From NCBI GenBank assembly GCA_963575645.1, contig OY754467.1, positions 33,663,108-33,727,107 on the forward strand: a DNA stretch of 64,000 nucleotides, given 5' to 3'. Positions 43,616 through 55,145 of this stretch are shown piece by piece. The translations under genes were made by a program, and so were the position numbers. The DNA is from Xanthostigma xanthostigma (Eukaryota > Arthropoda > Insecta > Raphidioptera > Raphidiidae). The notes below the pieces were generated by a model. The model had not been told where the DNA came from. It did not search any database and worked only from the letters and a program-made list of their open reading frames with translations. Within the stretch, counting starts at the first letter, position 1; every line of letters starts with the position of its first letter.

Positions 43616-44084
43616 AAAATATAATAGATTTCTTTTAGTGAAAGGATTTTTAAAATCGATTCAGCAGTTTCAGAGATTTACTCCTCGAAACAAACAAATT
43701 TTAACTCTATATAATAGTAGGTATAGACTGTAGATTAAATTATGAGTGTTAAGGGTAATTTCTGAATTCTGGTAGCCCGTTTATGAGTGACTAGTGGAAA
43801 TTTCAAAGTTGCTGTGAACCGACGTTCAGTGAGTTGGCTTTTTGAAATAGTTACGGTGAAGATAGCTGAACGTTTATACAAAAGGTCGAACCTGTGTCAA
43901 TTTTCAGCTGACTACTCGTCACGTATTGAAATGAAAATAAAAATCAGTCTGACTGCCACAAGCGTTGTTATTCGCGAAACCTGCCTGCCTCAAGTTTCGC
44001 AATTCATTAGCGTCTCGTTTGTTTGGGCTGTTTTTTAATGTTTTCAAACATTCATTGCATCTAGTGTTCTATTCGTACCTGACG
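43616..44084. other. No gene recognised
   Basis: An 83-codon plus frame (43787-44038) has no recognisable domain. Confidence 0.35.
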
Positions 44085-44360
44085 TTTTTTGGAGTTTACT
44101 CCTTAAGAAACGATTTTTAATTATAAGGCCCGGTACGGAAATTTTATGAGTAGTAAAATCAATTGGTGAGGCGTTACGCTCCACCGCTTCAAGCGTGGCG
44201 TTTCGCTCGTCCGCTTTAAAAAATACAAACATATATATCTGTAGGTTTTAATGTATATATGTGCAGAGACAAACCTATATCTGTAGGATTTAATGTGCGA
44301 AAGAATGAGATGGAATACATTACAAACCGTATCTAAGGAGTAAACTCCAGTCGTGCATCG
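44085..44360. mobile_element. Possible TIR element (GGAGTTTACTCCTTAAG ends)
   Basis: Left TTTGGAGTTTACTCCTTAAG and right TCTAAGGAGTAAACTCCAGT are inverted. An internal duplication ATATCTGTAGGTTTTAATGT / ATATCTGTAGGATTTAATGT lies near the right side. No target-site duplication found. Confidence 0.45.
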
Positions 44361-44450
44361 GAGTTGACACACACACACACTTTTTTTATTGTATTTATAT
44401 ATCATTTTTGACCTCTGATTTTATTGAGAGCACCGGTCAAGCATTATCTT

Positions 44451-45744
44451 AAGGTAGTTCACTGGCGACAGTCGTTGACAAAAATATAGCTTAATAGTAA
44501 GTACCAACAGTTAGAGACCAGGGCTGCCAGATGAACGGATTTTTCGAGTAGAAATAAATTTGAACGGATAATGGAACAGATTTCATGATCTGAACGGATT
44601 TAACGGATTTTCTAACTTTTCCGAATTTTTCACCTTTTTTACTACATATAAATTCAAACTTCACTCGATAATCGATAATTTGGGGACATTCGGGTATTTT
44701 TAGCACATTCGAGCATATCTGAGCACGTTTCTTTCACTACCTCTGTCCTACTCCTCTCTCTATTTAGGTAGAAAAAGATAAGAGAGTGTATGAAACAATG
44801 TGTTCGCGAAACACACACCTATATCGATGAATATCGACTCGCTATATTTGTCTGATGCGTTTTTTCACACAACTGGAGTCAAGTGTTTCGAGTTACACGG
44901 ATTTACGGAACACATTGAGGATTTAACTGATTGTACTGCCGCGTTTGTTACTATCGCAACATTCTAACAGTCAATATAATATTTTTATTTCATAAAAATG
45001 TGAAAAATCTACGAAATAATCGATTCATTGGATGTGAAAAAATGAATCATTTCTATTCAATTTAAAGTCTGTTTGTAAGTAAAAGTAAATTCAACGTCTT
45101 ATACGAAATTCATTTAATAATGTTAATAATAAAGCCATAATGAAGGTGGAAACACGTCGATGTGTCGTTTATGGTACCGCATACTTCACTTTACTCTCTA
45201 TCTCTTTCACACTCATTGCATTAATGGGTGAACCGGGCGAACGGATGGAAACGGATTTTTCAGACCACTTCCCCCACCACTTTTTGCCTTACCGACGGAT
45301 TTCTGAGGAGAGAAATCTGGCAGCCCTGTTAGAGACTCTCCGTGCTAAAAAAATTGTATTTTTGTAAGAGACTGCACAGATACACTCCTATACAATTACA
45401 ATAAATTATAATAAAAATATTTTTTCTAAATCTATATTTTTTAACATCACGGTAAAAAATCACGTTTTTTTCATAAAATTTTTAATTTTTGAATTTACAA
45501 TGCATTCGTTTTTAAGAATATACTAAGAACCGTTTTCGAGATATTCTGGAATGTACTCGTTTTCTTTATAAGTGGTATAATACCTCCATCTCGTTAATTA
45601 TGCACATTTTGATTGTTAACATCTCGTCTTACAGTCGGTGAAAAAAAATAATTTTTTTAAATTAAATATAAGGCACTTTTATTAACCTTATACATTAATT
45701 TTATTAAATACCTAAGAAAATCCATTTCATCAGTGAATTACCTT
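44451..45744. mobile_element. TIR element H, interrupted by a hAT element
   Basis: Ends AAGGTAGTTCACTGGCGAC (left) and inverse AAGGTAATTCACTGATGAAA (right). The right half is shared with 2428-2860. The interior without the hAT insertion is about 470 bp, AT-rich and non-coding. Confidence 0.7.
44519..45328. mobile_element. hAT-type element with 8-bp TSD
   Basis: Perfect 8-bp target-site duplication TTAGAGAC (44511-44518, 45329-45336). TIRs CAGGGCTGCCAGAT at both ends; GAACGGATTTTTC / GAAACGGATTTTTC subterminal. 810 bp, no transposase domain recognisable; a 75-codon plus frame runs into the right TIR. Non-autonomous. Confidence 0.9.
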
Positions 45745-46885
45745 AGAAAGAAATGCATGATTGGCAAATAAAGCTCTTGAGAGTTTCACTATTCCAACAA
45801 CTGAGGTTAGACTTCTTACCCTATATTATTATATACTCAATGCTATTAGTCATTACAAATATTATGTCTTAATTTGAAAAAAATTGTATGTATAAAAAGG
45901 AAATTTCTTATATGATCGTCTGCACGAACTGTTGCTTTTATTAGAGTCAAACGTTTTAATAGCGGAAAATAAATGTCATTATACAGTCTTATATCGGAAA
46001 GTTTATACTTGCTTATACCTATATTTTTTTGTAGTACATAAGAAAAAAGAAATACTGATATAAATAATTTATTCGTAATGTAATCCTGTTTATAATGACA
46101 CTTGCTAAACACAAATAAATTGAAAAAAAAAATATTTATCTTTGTTCAAAGTGCAAAGTGACAATGTCGCCATTGCAAGCTTGTTAAACGATAGATAATT
46201 ATTTAAATAAAGTCAGAAAAGTGTAGATTTTCACTTTTACGAAGCTCTATTTACCAGTTAGTCATTTTTTTTGTATTTATTTGTAATTGTATATACGGAT
46301 GATTGTTCTGCAATTACGGCGCGCGAGTTGTCAAAAAATCATTTAATTGTTAATTTTGGAATAATTTTGACGAAAACGTCCAACTAGGACTTGAAATTAC
46401 ATTAAGAAACTTTTACTTATAATTTTTTTTATAAAAAAAGTTACTACCGTTATAAAAAGCTGCTAATAAAAAAAGTATAAACACTATTTGAATTAAGCAC
46501 CAATTTAATTCCTAACAATTACTTTTTATAGATGTACTAACTTGGCACCGCCTTCAAAAATTTATTTTTCTCTTTTTAGAAGCTTTTTATTGCAAATAAT
46601 AATTAAGTTTTCAACCATCTATTTGCAGTATATTTTGAACGTGATTTCTTAATTTAATTTGAATACTAGAAAAGGAGTTTTTAAACCAATTTCAGTAAAA
46701 ATTTCCTTCTGAAAACAGCGGAGTCAAAACCATTGAAATCGATAGAGCCAATTGTGAGCAATCGGTGTACATACGCGTCGAATTGAGAACCTCCTTCTTC
46801 TTTTAAAGTCAGTTAAAACGATAAAGGAGTTAATAGAACCACAAGTAAGTTGAGGTTAGAAATAATAAAATAAAAAAAATATTTT
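45745..46885. other. No gene seen
   Basis: AT-rich spacer. An 88-codon minus frame (45846-46112) is low-complexity and unrecognised. Confidence 0.4.
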
Positions 46886-47465
46886 TATATATCACGTTTT
46901 TAAAACGAACTAAAAAGAGAAAAATGATTTATTTAACTTATAGGATTTTGAACGAAAAATGTGGGGCGCATGCGACAGTTATGTAAGAAGTGTGTGAAAA
47001 AATCTATTATGAGATAGTTTTTCGTTAAAAAAATTATTTTATACTTCTTAGTTCGTTTTGAAAATGTGGTATATAAATTTATTCTATTATTTTCGTCTTT
47101 TTGGGGTTAATAAAAACGTAGTAAAAACAAAAATATATCGTAAAAAATAAAAATATTAAATGCGTCATGGTACGGTCGAACCCGCGACCTTCGCGTTATT
47201 ACCACGACGCTCTAACCAACTGGGCCACAAAGGGTGATGCGTCTTATAACGGTAAATAATTAAAATTGAATTATCTGTATTTATTCAAATTTCTTTATTT
47301 CTTTTATTATTTCCTTCTTTATTTTAATATTTTCTCGTATTGTCATCTGATTCTGAGTTACGTTAAAAATTTCAAGTCTCTATCTCATCAGGAAGTTAGT
47401 TTAAAATCAATTGCAAAATTCCGTCCGACATACATGAAAAGCGAGTTAATATAAACGTGGTAATA
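46886..47465 (-). repeat. Foldback + tRNA-Ile-like composite (family G), copy 2
   Basis: Foldback 46886-47075: TATATCACGTTTTTAAAACG .. and inverse, loop with TGGGGCGCATGCGACAG. An 89-bp link, the tRNA-Ile-like sequence at 47164-47235 (-), then the same tail as copy 1 (TTAATATTTTCTCGTATTGT .. CCGTCCGACATAC). Confidence 0.75.
47164..47235 (-). pseudogene. tRNA-Ile-like pseudogene (better preserved)
   Basis: The minus strand carries CCCAGTTGGTTAGAGCG, then GTCGTGGTAATAACGCGAAG, then GTCGCGGGTTCGACC. The D arm, anticodon region and B box match metazoan tRNA-Ile(AAT) closely. The anticodon arm has G for C (GTGGTAATAAC), the acceptor strands do not pair, and the T stem is shortened. Confidence 0.7.
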
Positions 47466-47949
47466 AAATAGCTCCCGTCACTGGTTCGCAGCTAACTTCA
47501 GACACAAACATACGCAGGTATATCGCGTACCGTAAACCAAACATCACGTTTTATTCTGCCGGGACTCCAAAGGCGTATGACGTTTTGACACCTATGACGC
47601 GGCCCTCGACCGAAGCTGTCTTATTGAAACAAAAAAGTGCCATGTGTTAAAAAAAAACCTTATTGCGTCATCGTCGTTCTGACATCTCTGTATTAGAAAG
47701 AACTGCTTATTCAGTAAACTGTTTATTTTTTAAGCAACTACACGGAAAGGTAAATCGAATTATTGTGAACTCGTTCTCGCTGGGGATATATCCGCGTTAA
47801 AAATGATTGCATACGATCACAGATCTCTAATAAATGGATTGTGAATGGCGGCCATTTTGTGAAACCATCGTCATATATTGAAAATTATAGACGCTTGACA
47901 ATGTTTAATTAATTTAAGTTAAACGACATCACAACACATCCATGAGCGA
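47466..47949. other. No gene seen
   Basis: Mixed-composition spacer, no recognisable coding segment. Confidence 0.35.
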
Positions 47950-48020
47950 AGGTGGAATTAAAGCCCACGACAGTTGGATACAATGGCCAGCACGCTAACC
48001 ATTACACCAAGCTGTCCTCC
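47950..48020 (-). pseudogene. tRNA-like pseudogene, weak
   Basis: The minus strand has a good A box (TTGGTGTAATGGTTAGCG) but a degraded B box (GGGCTTTAATTCCACC). The acceptor stem is not recognisable. Possibly another SINE head. Confidence 0.45.
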
Positions 48021-48136
48021 CATCGTTATTAATATTGATTAGTTGATTTGTTTTTATCCGATTTCTTATAGTTACAGATCATTATGGAAATCCTTCTTAG
48101 CTAGTGACAGGTATAGATGTGACAAATAGTCTATTA

Positions 48137-48630
48137 TCCATCGAGTTTTCTAATGAAATTTGATAATATAATGTATTAATAAAGAAAAATTGATTTGGTT
48201 GACATTCAATTTCCTGACACAATAAAAAACTAAAGTTGTTATTTTTATTGTATTTATTTATTATTTAATATTATGATATTGTTATTCGTTGCCAAGGTTA
48301 CCTACGTATAATATGTTTGACGTGTTCGCAATAAAATTATCTATAAAACTCTAAAACTGCAAAATACTATTTCACACGTACCTCTCTACATGGTTTTATG
48401 CCAGGAATCAAAATGTCGACCAAACTTCGGCATTTTATATACATATTTTACTTTCGATTGGTAATAAATTTACTTGAAAACTCGATAACTACATTTAAGA
48501 AATAAAATTAATAACTTTAATTTTTTATTAAAAACAGCAGTGCCAGGAAATTGAATGTCAAACAAATCAATTTTTCTTTATTAATGCACTATATTATCAA
48601 AATTCAAATTTCATTAGAAAACTCGATGGA
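48137..48630. repeat. Inverted repeat, ~88-bp arms
   Basis: TCCATCGAGTTTTCTAATGA .. TTCAATTTCCTGACAC (48137-48220) is inverted at 48540-48630 with a few changes. The ~320-bp centre includes a family X-like TTATTCGTTGCCAAGGTTAC. Probably a foldback element. Confidence 0.75.
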
Positions 48631-49170
48631 TGAAAATCGAGCCAAATCGGGATCTTGTACTAAAAGTACCGCAACCGATCACCATTTTGGGGGGTTCAAT
48701 TAAAAAACAACTACAAATTACGCTAACTAAAAAAAAAATATATATAACAGATAATCATAATGATAAAATGAAAGAATATTATTATTCTTACACCACACTA
48801 GAAAATAAGTTTATCGATTTATTCTATTTTTAAATTTACATTTTTTTTAATCACACCTTGTAAACCAATTATTAAAAATATTTTCGACGGCGACAACTTG
48901 CTTTGTTCAAATTAGTTGACGTGTTTTTAATTTCTTATGGCGTGTTCGCTATTATTGACATATTTGGCGTTTTTACAAATTCTGTACGTTTTATGGCTCT
49001 GCTGATGACTGCACAAACCCGGCAAAAAAGTGACTCACCAACTCATACAAAGTATTTTTATTGTTTGGCTGTTTACCTGGGTATCATTTGAAAACAATTG
49101 TTGAACCTATACAATAGGGTACTTACTACTGCAGTGTCTGATGGCCAATAAGAAGGTAGAATAATTAATT
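48631..49170. other. No gene recognised
   Basis: Two plus frames of 67 and 62 codons (48630-48833, 48903-49091) lack domains and splice evidence; the first starts in the foldback arm. Confidence 0.35.
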
Positions 49171-49211
49171 GGGTCCAGTTCGATAACTCGATGTGTCCAA
49201 ATTGACTTTTT

Positions 49212-49876
49212 GACGTGATAACGTCTTATAAATTGATGAATCACCAATCTTATAAATTGATAAAACACCGGCTGCATGTTCGAAAAAGTGTAACGTAACG
49301 TTCCTAACGCGTAACGTTCCGCCTGACCCTGTGCGTGCTTTTTGCTAATTTCTCGCTCAATTTAAATCAGATCGGTTTGAAACCAGTCTTAAACGAAAGA
49401 GGAGAACATTTTACATAGATTTCGCATAACAGAATTTGCCTAAACAGTTTTTTTATACAAATTTATATAGAAAAATATTTTATACAAATTTATATAGAAA
49501 AATAGCTGTATAAATGCAATGTTGTGTAATGCATGGCGCGACGCGGTCGGTTGTCTTTGTTTGCCGTACATGGAAATTAGAAGCAAACGTATGTCTTGTC
49601 TTAACATGAAAACAGCTGCATTTCTAATGTTTAATTCAATTTTTTGACATTAGTATATTGTGAAATGCAAAGCCTTCTAAGTTAAGTATTGGAATAACTA
49701 ATTATTATTAGAACATAATACTTTGTAAGTTGCAAACGTCACTTTTGACATTTCTTATCATTCCGACACCAAGGATAAGCGGATTGAAACCAAATTTTGG
49801 GAGGTTTAGGTTATGTATTACGGAATACGTTATCACGTAAAACTATCGTCCGTAAACCGACTTTACAGACAACCAA
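49212..49876 (+). repeat. Dispersed family A, copy 2, nested in element M
   Basis: Matches 20278-21250 from GACGTGATAACGTCTTATAA to GACTTTACAGACAACCAA, but lacks the ~300-bp family X module (junction GGGAGG/TTTAGG near 49805). A short TTTATACAAATTTATATAGA segment is tandemly duplicated at about 49451-49502. Confidence 0.8.
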
Positions 49877-50091
49877 TTTTTTCTTACGTCAAAGAAAATA
49901 CTAACTTTTGACGTTCAAAAAAAAAACAAACTGATGATTATTCACAAATTTCCTCAAATATACGTAAAAACTTTTCGTCGTTCACTGTTATTTTTTTAAT
50001 TTAACCAATCAGAAATCATCTAACCAATCAAAAATCACATATAGCAACTGGTGTAGAATTACTGTACCTATTACTATCTCACTTTGTATAT

Positions 50092-50322
50092 ACACGACAC
50101 CGTATTTTTTTTAATGAACTCCCCCAAACACTCTCCCCTTTTCACTGCGAAAAAAAACGCCATCGTATTTACACGACCCCGTAATTAATCTTTAAAGAAC
50201 TCCTCCCAGACTCCTTTCCCTTTTCACTGCGCAAAAAAAGTGCCATCGCATCGACACGACCCCGCAATTGTTTTTTAAAGAACTCCCCTCAAACATCTTC
50301 CCCTTTGGACTGGGCAAAAATA
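50092..50322 (+). repeat. 83-bp satellite array, second locus
   Basis: Nearly three units of about 80 bp (starts near 50092, 50172, 50252) with the same landmarks as 7026-7370. Confidence 0.8.
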
Positions 50323-50703
50323 ATTAATTTTTAAATTAAAACGGCCAATAAGACTGTTATATGTTATATAAACTAATAATTGTGTATTTCTAATAGATAT
50401 TTTGCACATCGAGTTATCGTACTCTAATCTAATTAATTGGCAAATTAAGATTAACTGTCTTTTATTTTTTTATGCTGTTAGTGTTCTGACAATTTTGACC
50501 AGTTAGTGTGTTCAGTTTGTTGAAAAGATATGGCGACTGAAAAGTTTTATTGCTATTTAATGTATATTTACGACGTGCTACGTGGTTTAAAATCAGATTT
50601 GGGTGGCTAATGTTACAAGTAAAACGCATGCAAGTACATGCGGTAGTAGCGTGTTTAAGATAAGAACCGATACGACTTTCTTAACAGTACGTTTACTAAT
50701 AAT

Positions 50704-50736
50704 ACTAACGGCCCGTCCCGGTTTCACTCGGGTGCT
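50704..50736 (-). mobile_element. Orphan Helitron 3' end
   Basis: The minus strand reads CACCCGAGTGAAACCGGGAC then GGGCCG then TTAG before T. The rest of the element is not recognisable to the right, where a SINE tail begins. Confidence 0.55.
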
Positions 50737-50744
50737 AAAATGTT

Positions 50745-51162
50745 CTGGAAATATAATAATAATAATAATGTGTTTAACATCCGTTTTTCGACTTTATGTC
50801 TTAACAGACGCCTTTCGCACCATTACTATTTTCCATCTATCACATTTCCCGTTATTTTCTACATTTTATTTCAAATTCAACTAATTAATAGCAATGGGCG
50901 AATGAAGGAATTTTGGGACATTAGGATAAGGTAGGCAAATTTTGAGCATAGGAGTTTGACCATGGCCTTAAATAAGGAACCATCTTGATATTTATCTGGA
51001 ATTATTGAGGGTATCCATGGAAAACTTCAGCAAGATGGCCATTACAAGAATTACCAAATGCAGTTGGAAAAAGTTCCAGTCACATCTGCCTCCGCGAGGA
51101 TTCGAACCCGGTACCTCCCGAATGAGAGTCTAGTGCTTTCACCACTACGCCACTGTTTTGAT
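50745..51162 (-). repeat. tRNA-derived SINE, full-length
   Basis: The head (minus, about 51162-51080) has A box TGGCGTAGTGG and B box GGTTCGAATCC, both matching pol III consensus. The body has GATGTGACTGGAACTTTTTC, then CTTGAATAAGG-type and TTTGCCTACCTTATCCTAAT sequence, ending in an ATT-rich tail at 50745-50765. Shared with 56474-56873 and 1-216. Confidence 0.85.
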
Positions 51163-52634
51163 GTATCTCTAAAGCCTTTTTTGAAGGAAGTTCAATTTTA
51201 TTACAATGGTTTTTTTCTAAAATAATTTCACGATACGATACTGTCTCGAACTTAATCATATTTAACCTGTTATTTCATTAAAAAAATGTCCCGATATAAA
51301 TCAATGGTTTATTTACATTCGAACGTACATTTTATTATCAATTTACTATTTTAAATTACATTATAATATGTAGGTAGTTTATTGATTTTGGCATTTGACT
51401 TTGTAAAATCTGGCTTCATACCTTCGTGTGTCGTTTATTTAAGACAATAATTAGTAAATTAATCTGCAAGAGATATTTTTTTTCATTCCTCTCTTCGCAT
51501 ATTCTGAAGAAAATTACGATACGGTTGATTTAGTTTTGCAGAGAAAACGTCGTTTATTGCAAGTACTTACTTTTACTGATTGTTCTATAAAAACGCTTTT
51601 TTGATCATTCCTTACAAAACATTTCTCAAAACAGTTTTGAACTAGGTACTTGATTTTATTACCGTATAATAACAATAATATGAATAGGTGAATTTATTTA
51701 TCTTTAAATAATACACAACGCTTTTTATGATACAGGATGCTCGATTACTTTATGGTCACTATTATTCCAGAAGTTAGTTAAAATTTTATGAGAATTTGGG
51801 TTCAGCTTGCATTCGTTAAATAAATTTTATTTGCAAAAGTTAGTTACACTATTTCAGATACAAATAAATGAGATTCTAATTCATTAATTAGCCCGTTATT
51901 TATTATTTGACATCCCTCAACACAACTCATCGCAATTCCAAAAGTCATTTTCTTATTTCAGACCAAAACTTCTCAATGATATTATTCAATCAAAATGTTT
52001 TTCAGAAATTCTGTATAATATCTCAAACCCACAAGGTAATAATTCATCTAAATTAGTTAAAAAAATTTGTTTTCAGCATTCAATACAGCTGTGATCGTTT
52101 TCGCGTTTAATAATGTATTTATTTGATTAGACATGGGCAGAATTTTAGACTGTTTTAGACTGAATTCATATACCCTTTTGCAGATTTTTATAAAATAATT
52201 TCTGCAATAAAAATGTTTCTTATTATTATTATTATTTTCATTTTACGCACTACTGCAAAATGGGTCAGTTCACTACCGATAATCGATATACAGGCATGAA
52301 AAGCGGATATTTAAATTTTGTGCCGTGTTCGATCGATGGTAATTTATTTATTATTTTTAATGACTGAGAAAAATTAATTTCGTTAAGTTAGATTTTAGAC
52401 AAAATGTAGATCAAATAAATAAAATTGTCGAAGAGTTCTATTCAGACGTTAATCAAAGATTTTAATATAAAATATAAAAAATATAAAATGTTAAATAATA
52501 ATCAAATGATACTTACCAAACATGTGCACCATAAACAAGTGTAATCATAAATTATTATTGTAAAACCTTACCTGCAAATAACGATATATCTACGCAATAG
52601 CCTTAGATGCTGAGCGTGTTTTATTTAAATAAAA
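51163..52634. other. No gene; small repeat fragments
   Basis: AT-rich. 52410-52470 has two HHL fragments (AAATAAAATTGTCGA; CAGACGTTAATCAAAGATTT). 52255-52330 is a copy of the GCACTACTGCAAAATGGG short repeat. Confidence 0.45.
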
Positions 52635-53211
52635 TTGGTTGTCTTGTAAAGTCGGTTTACGGACGATAGTTTTACGTGATAACGTATTCCGTAATACATA
52701 ACCTAAATTTATATAATAAATATAATAATTCGAATCTATGATATTGCATCTTTCGCTTCAAATTTAGGTTAATTTTATTTATTAAAATTACTCACCATAT
52801 AATATAATTGTTTTTTTTAACTTTCTTTCTTTCGTATTTATTTTAAGTCTCAAAGATTAGCTGTCATAATATTTTGAAAACAATTGTTTCACTGTTTATA
52901 TAAAATTCCAAAACCTACTTACAATATTTAAGTATTTTCATACGTCAAAAAATTGATTTTTATAATGATAAAATTTGTATGAAAACGATTTTTTCGAGAG
53001 ATGAGACCTAGCTAAAACGATTTTTTGCCCCCCAAAATCCCTTTTCAGTAAATTTCATCCAAATCGTTAGGGCCGTTTTCGAGAAAAGCACGCACAGGGT
53101 CAGGCGGAACGTTACGAACGTTAGGAACGTTACACTTTTTTGTGCATGCAGCCGGTGTTTTATCAATTTATAATATTGGTGATTCATCAATTTATAAGAC
53201 GTTATCACGTC
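52635..53211 (-). repeat. Dispersed family A, copy 3
   Basis: Inverse orientation. The left end TTGGTTGTCTTGTAAAGTCG and right end TATAAGACGTTATCACGTC match copies 1 and 2. The centre differs, carrying AAATCGTTAGGGCCGTTTTC between the shared ends. Confidence 0.7.
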
Positions 53212-53937
53212 AAAAAAAAAGATTTAAAATGTAGATTAGTTAGCTATGCCCAATACTTGTTATTACCTACACTTAACCAAATCAAAAAAAGGATGCGACT
53301 GAGTTATAAAAAATAAATAAATATAGTTAAAAAACAGGATAAGTTTATTTATAAATATAACCTGAACATTTTAACATAGCCATTAAATAATCTACCTACA
53401 AAACAATGTTAATCAATAAGGTGACCAATTAAATTTCTATTTATATACCTAAATAAAAAACATATATTTTAACTAAGATAAAAAAAAATATGAATAAAAA
53501 TTTTGAAAGACGCTACAATTTTATAGGACGCCGTGTAAGAATATTAATTCTTATGAACAGTGAATGTCACATTCCAATCAAATTTCAAAATTGTTTTGTA
53601 GCCAGCATCTATTATAATGACTGTCTTAATAGTTTTGTGTGCGTAAAATAACGCTAATTAATATTGCTAAATTAACAAATACGCTGTCTTGTGGAAAATA
53701 CTTGTCCGCCACTGCTTGCGAATGGAAGGTAATTGAGGAATCTCGTTGGGGCATTTAGTTAATTGGCGGTGGATGGCTGAGTGTCGACCGGAGTGACAAG
53801 GTGTTGCCCCAACACTCATAAATGTCACACTCTGAGTAAATGACTTTCAACCACAACCTACTACTTGTCCGTTGAATTGTCGGTACTCTTGGAGTTAAAT
53901 TTTCCTTCAAATTAAAATAGAATACAAAAAAGTTTTT
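53212..53937. other. No gene recognised
   Basis: AT-rich; the 69-codon minus frame at 53755-53964 overlaps the next MITE and has no domain. Confidence 0.35.
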
Positions 53938-54350
53938 TTCTTCATACCTCGATCGAAAGTACATACTTTAGGCATTACTTTTAAGGCAGAAAGTCTACCA
54001 TTTTCGCATTGGTGGGATTACGCGCACTGAAGCGGGAAGTACGTACGTTCGGGCGACAGTACAGAAAAATAACCTATCAACTGTTGTTTAGATGTCGTTT
54101 CCATAGCAACCCTATTATATTTTAGCTAATAGTCGCGAAGAGCTGTCATGCGTGTTTTTACGTATAACCTCAAAGCTGCTTGTTTGGAATTTAATAAATT
54201 AATGTATTTAATAAGGGTACTGATGACCGAGATACGAAAAAAATAGTATACACCACACTGGCCGAAAGTCTGATATCCTTGCTCTGCGCATCATGATGCC
54301 CTCGACGAAAAAATGGCGGTAAGGAATATCAAACTTTCGGCCCTTGTGGT
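53938..54350 (+). mobile_element. MITE F copy 3 plus CCGAAAG hairpin element
   Basis: 53938-54240 is family F in the orientation of 16334 (TTCTTCATACCTCGATCGAA .. GACCGAGATACGAAAAA). 54250-54350 is the hairpin element (ACACTGGCCGAAAGTCTGAT .. CAAACTTTCGGCCCTTGTGG). Same pairing as at 39519-39900. Confidence 0.7.
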
Positions 54351-54449
54351 CTCCAATACACTATTAAATTTTTGCATGGGATCGATTGGAAATTTTTATA
54401 AATGAAGAATCTCAATGAATCAAAAACACGCACAGAACAAATTTTATAT

Positions 54450-54540
54450 ACAAATCTTTGATTAACGTCTGATTACTCTGCTATAAATATAATTATCGAC
54501 CAATTTTTCAGACAATATTGTCTGAAAAATTTTATTTATC
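54450..54540. repeat. HHL repeat, collapsed copy
   Basis: ATCTTTGATTAACGTCTGAT, then ATTATCGACCAATTTTTCAG, then directly its inverse. The middle with the hairpin core is deleted. Confidence 0.6.
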
Positions 54541-54816
54541 AAAATTGATATACTTAGTGCGCGGACCTTCGTCTAATCTTTTCTTTTAAATTATAGTGCC
54601 AAGACGAGTTCATTCATTGCGTGTCTTTCTTTAAAAAACGATTTTGTACGCACTAGACTTAAAAGCAATCTTTGATCCTGATTTTCCAAGGAAAAAAAAA
54701 ACATTTGTCGGTATATTGGAAGGAAACTAGGAGAGATCACAAATTACTATCGATATAGAACAATTTCTGTCATTATTTTTACACAAAAAGATAAAGCGAA
54801 TACGATGTTTTTTTTT

Positions 54817-54930
54817 GTATGTATGTATGTATGTATGTATGTATGTATGTATGTATGTATGTATGTATGTATGTATGTATGTATGTATGTATGTATGTAT
54901 GCATGTATGTATGTATATAAGTATGTATGT
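54817..54930. repeat. (GTAT)n microsatellite
   Basis: About 27 GTAT units with GCAT and ATAA interruptions near the right end. It generates spurious Tyr/Ile/His or Val/Cys/Met frames on the two strands. Confidence 0.97.
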
Positions 54931-55003
54931 TTGTAAACTCGTTTGGACTACAGCAAGTGGTTTATATAGTGGTATAATATGCCAGCTCTGTAAGTACACT
55001 GGC

Positions 55004-55086
55004 TAGCCGTGCGGTCTAAGGCACGGGTCTTCGCTGACGTCAACTCTCGGAATCACGGGTCGTGGGTTCTAATCCCGTCCACGCCG
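55004..55086 (+). pseudogene. Type-II (Leu/Ser-like) tRNA pseudogene
   Basis: CTAGCCGTGCGGTCTAAGGC carries an A box of the tRNA-Leu/Ser type, a long variable-arm-like region follows, and the B box is GGTTCTAATCCC. The acceptor ends (CTGGCTA.. / ..CCACGCCG) pair poorly. Followed by a small hairpin GCCG-A9/T7-CGGC. Probably the head of a SINE whose body is the foldback at 55146. Confidence 0.6.
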
Positions 55087-55145
55087 AAAAAAAAATTGTT
55101 TTTTTCGGCAAATTTTTGACAATAAATCGAACTATAAAGTGGAAA

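Larger units (their letters stand above)
49171..50429. mobile_element. TIR element M, copy 2, with 9-bp TSD and nested insertion
   Basis: TAATTAATT at 49162-49170 and 50430-50438. Ends GGGTCCAGTTCGATAACTCG (left) and inverse of GATTAGAGTACGATAACTCG (right). A 9-bp duplication suggests a Mutator-like element, though AT-rich flanks make the exact length uncertain. Contains family A copy 2 and the 83-bp satellite. No transposase. Confidence 0.75.

Noticed and set aside
47164-47235. Functional tRNA-Ile gene
   Set aside because: Acceptor strands do not pair, T arm shortened, anticodon arm altered.
54727-55006. Frames of repeated Tyr-Ile-His-Thr or Met-Tyr-Val-Cys
   Set aside because: Translation of the GTAT microsatellite.
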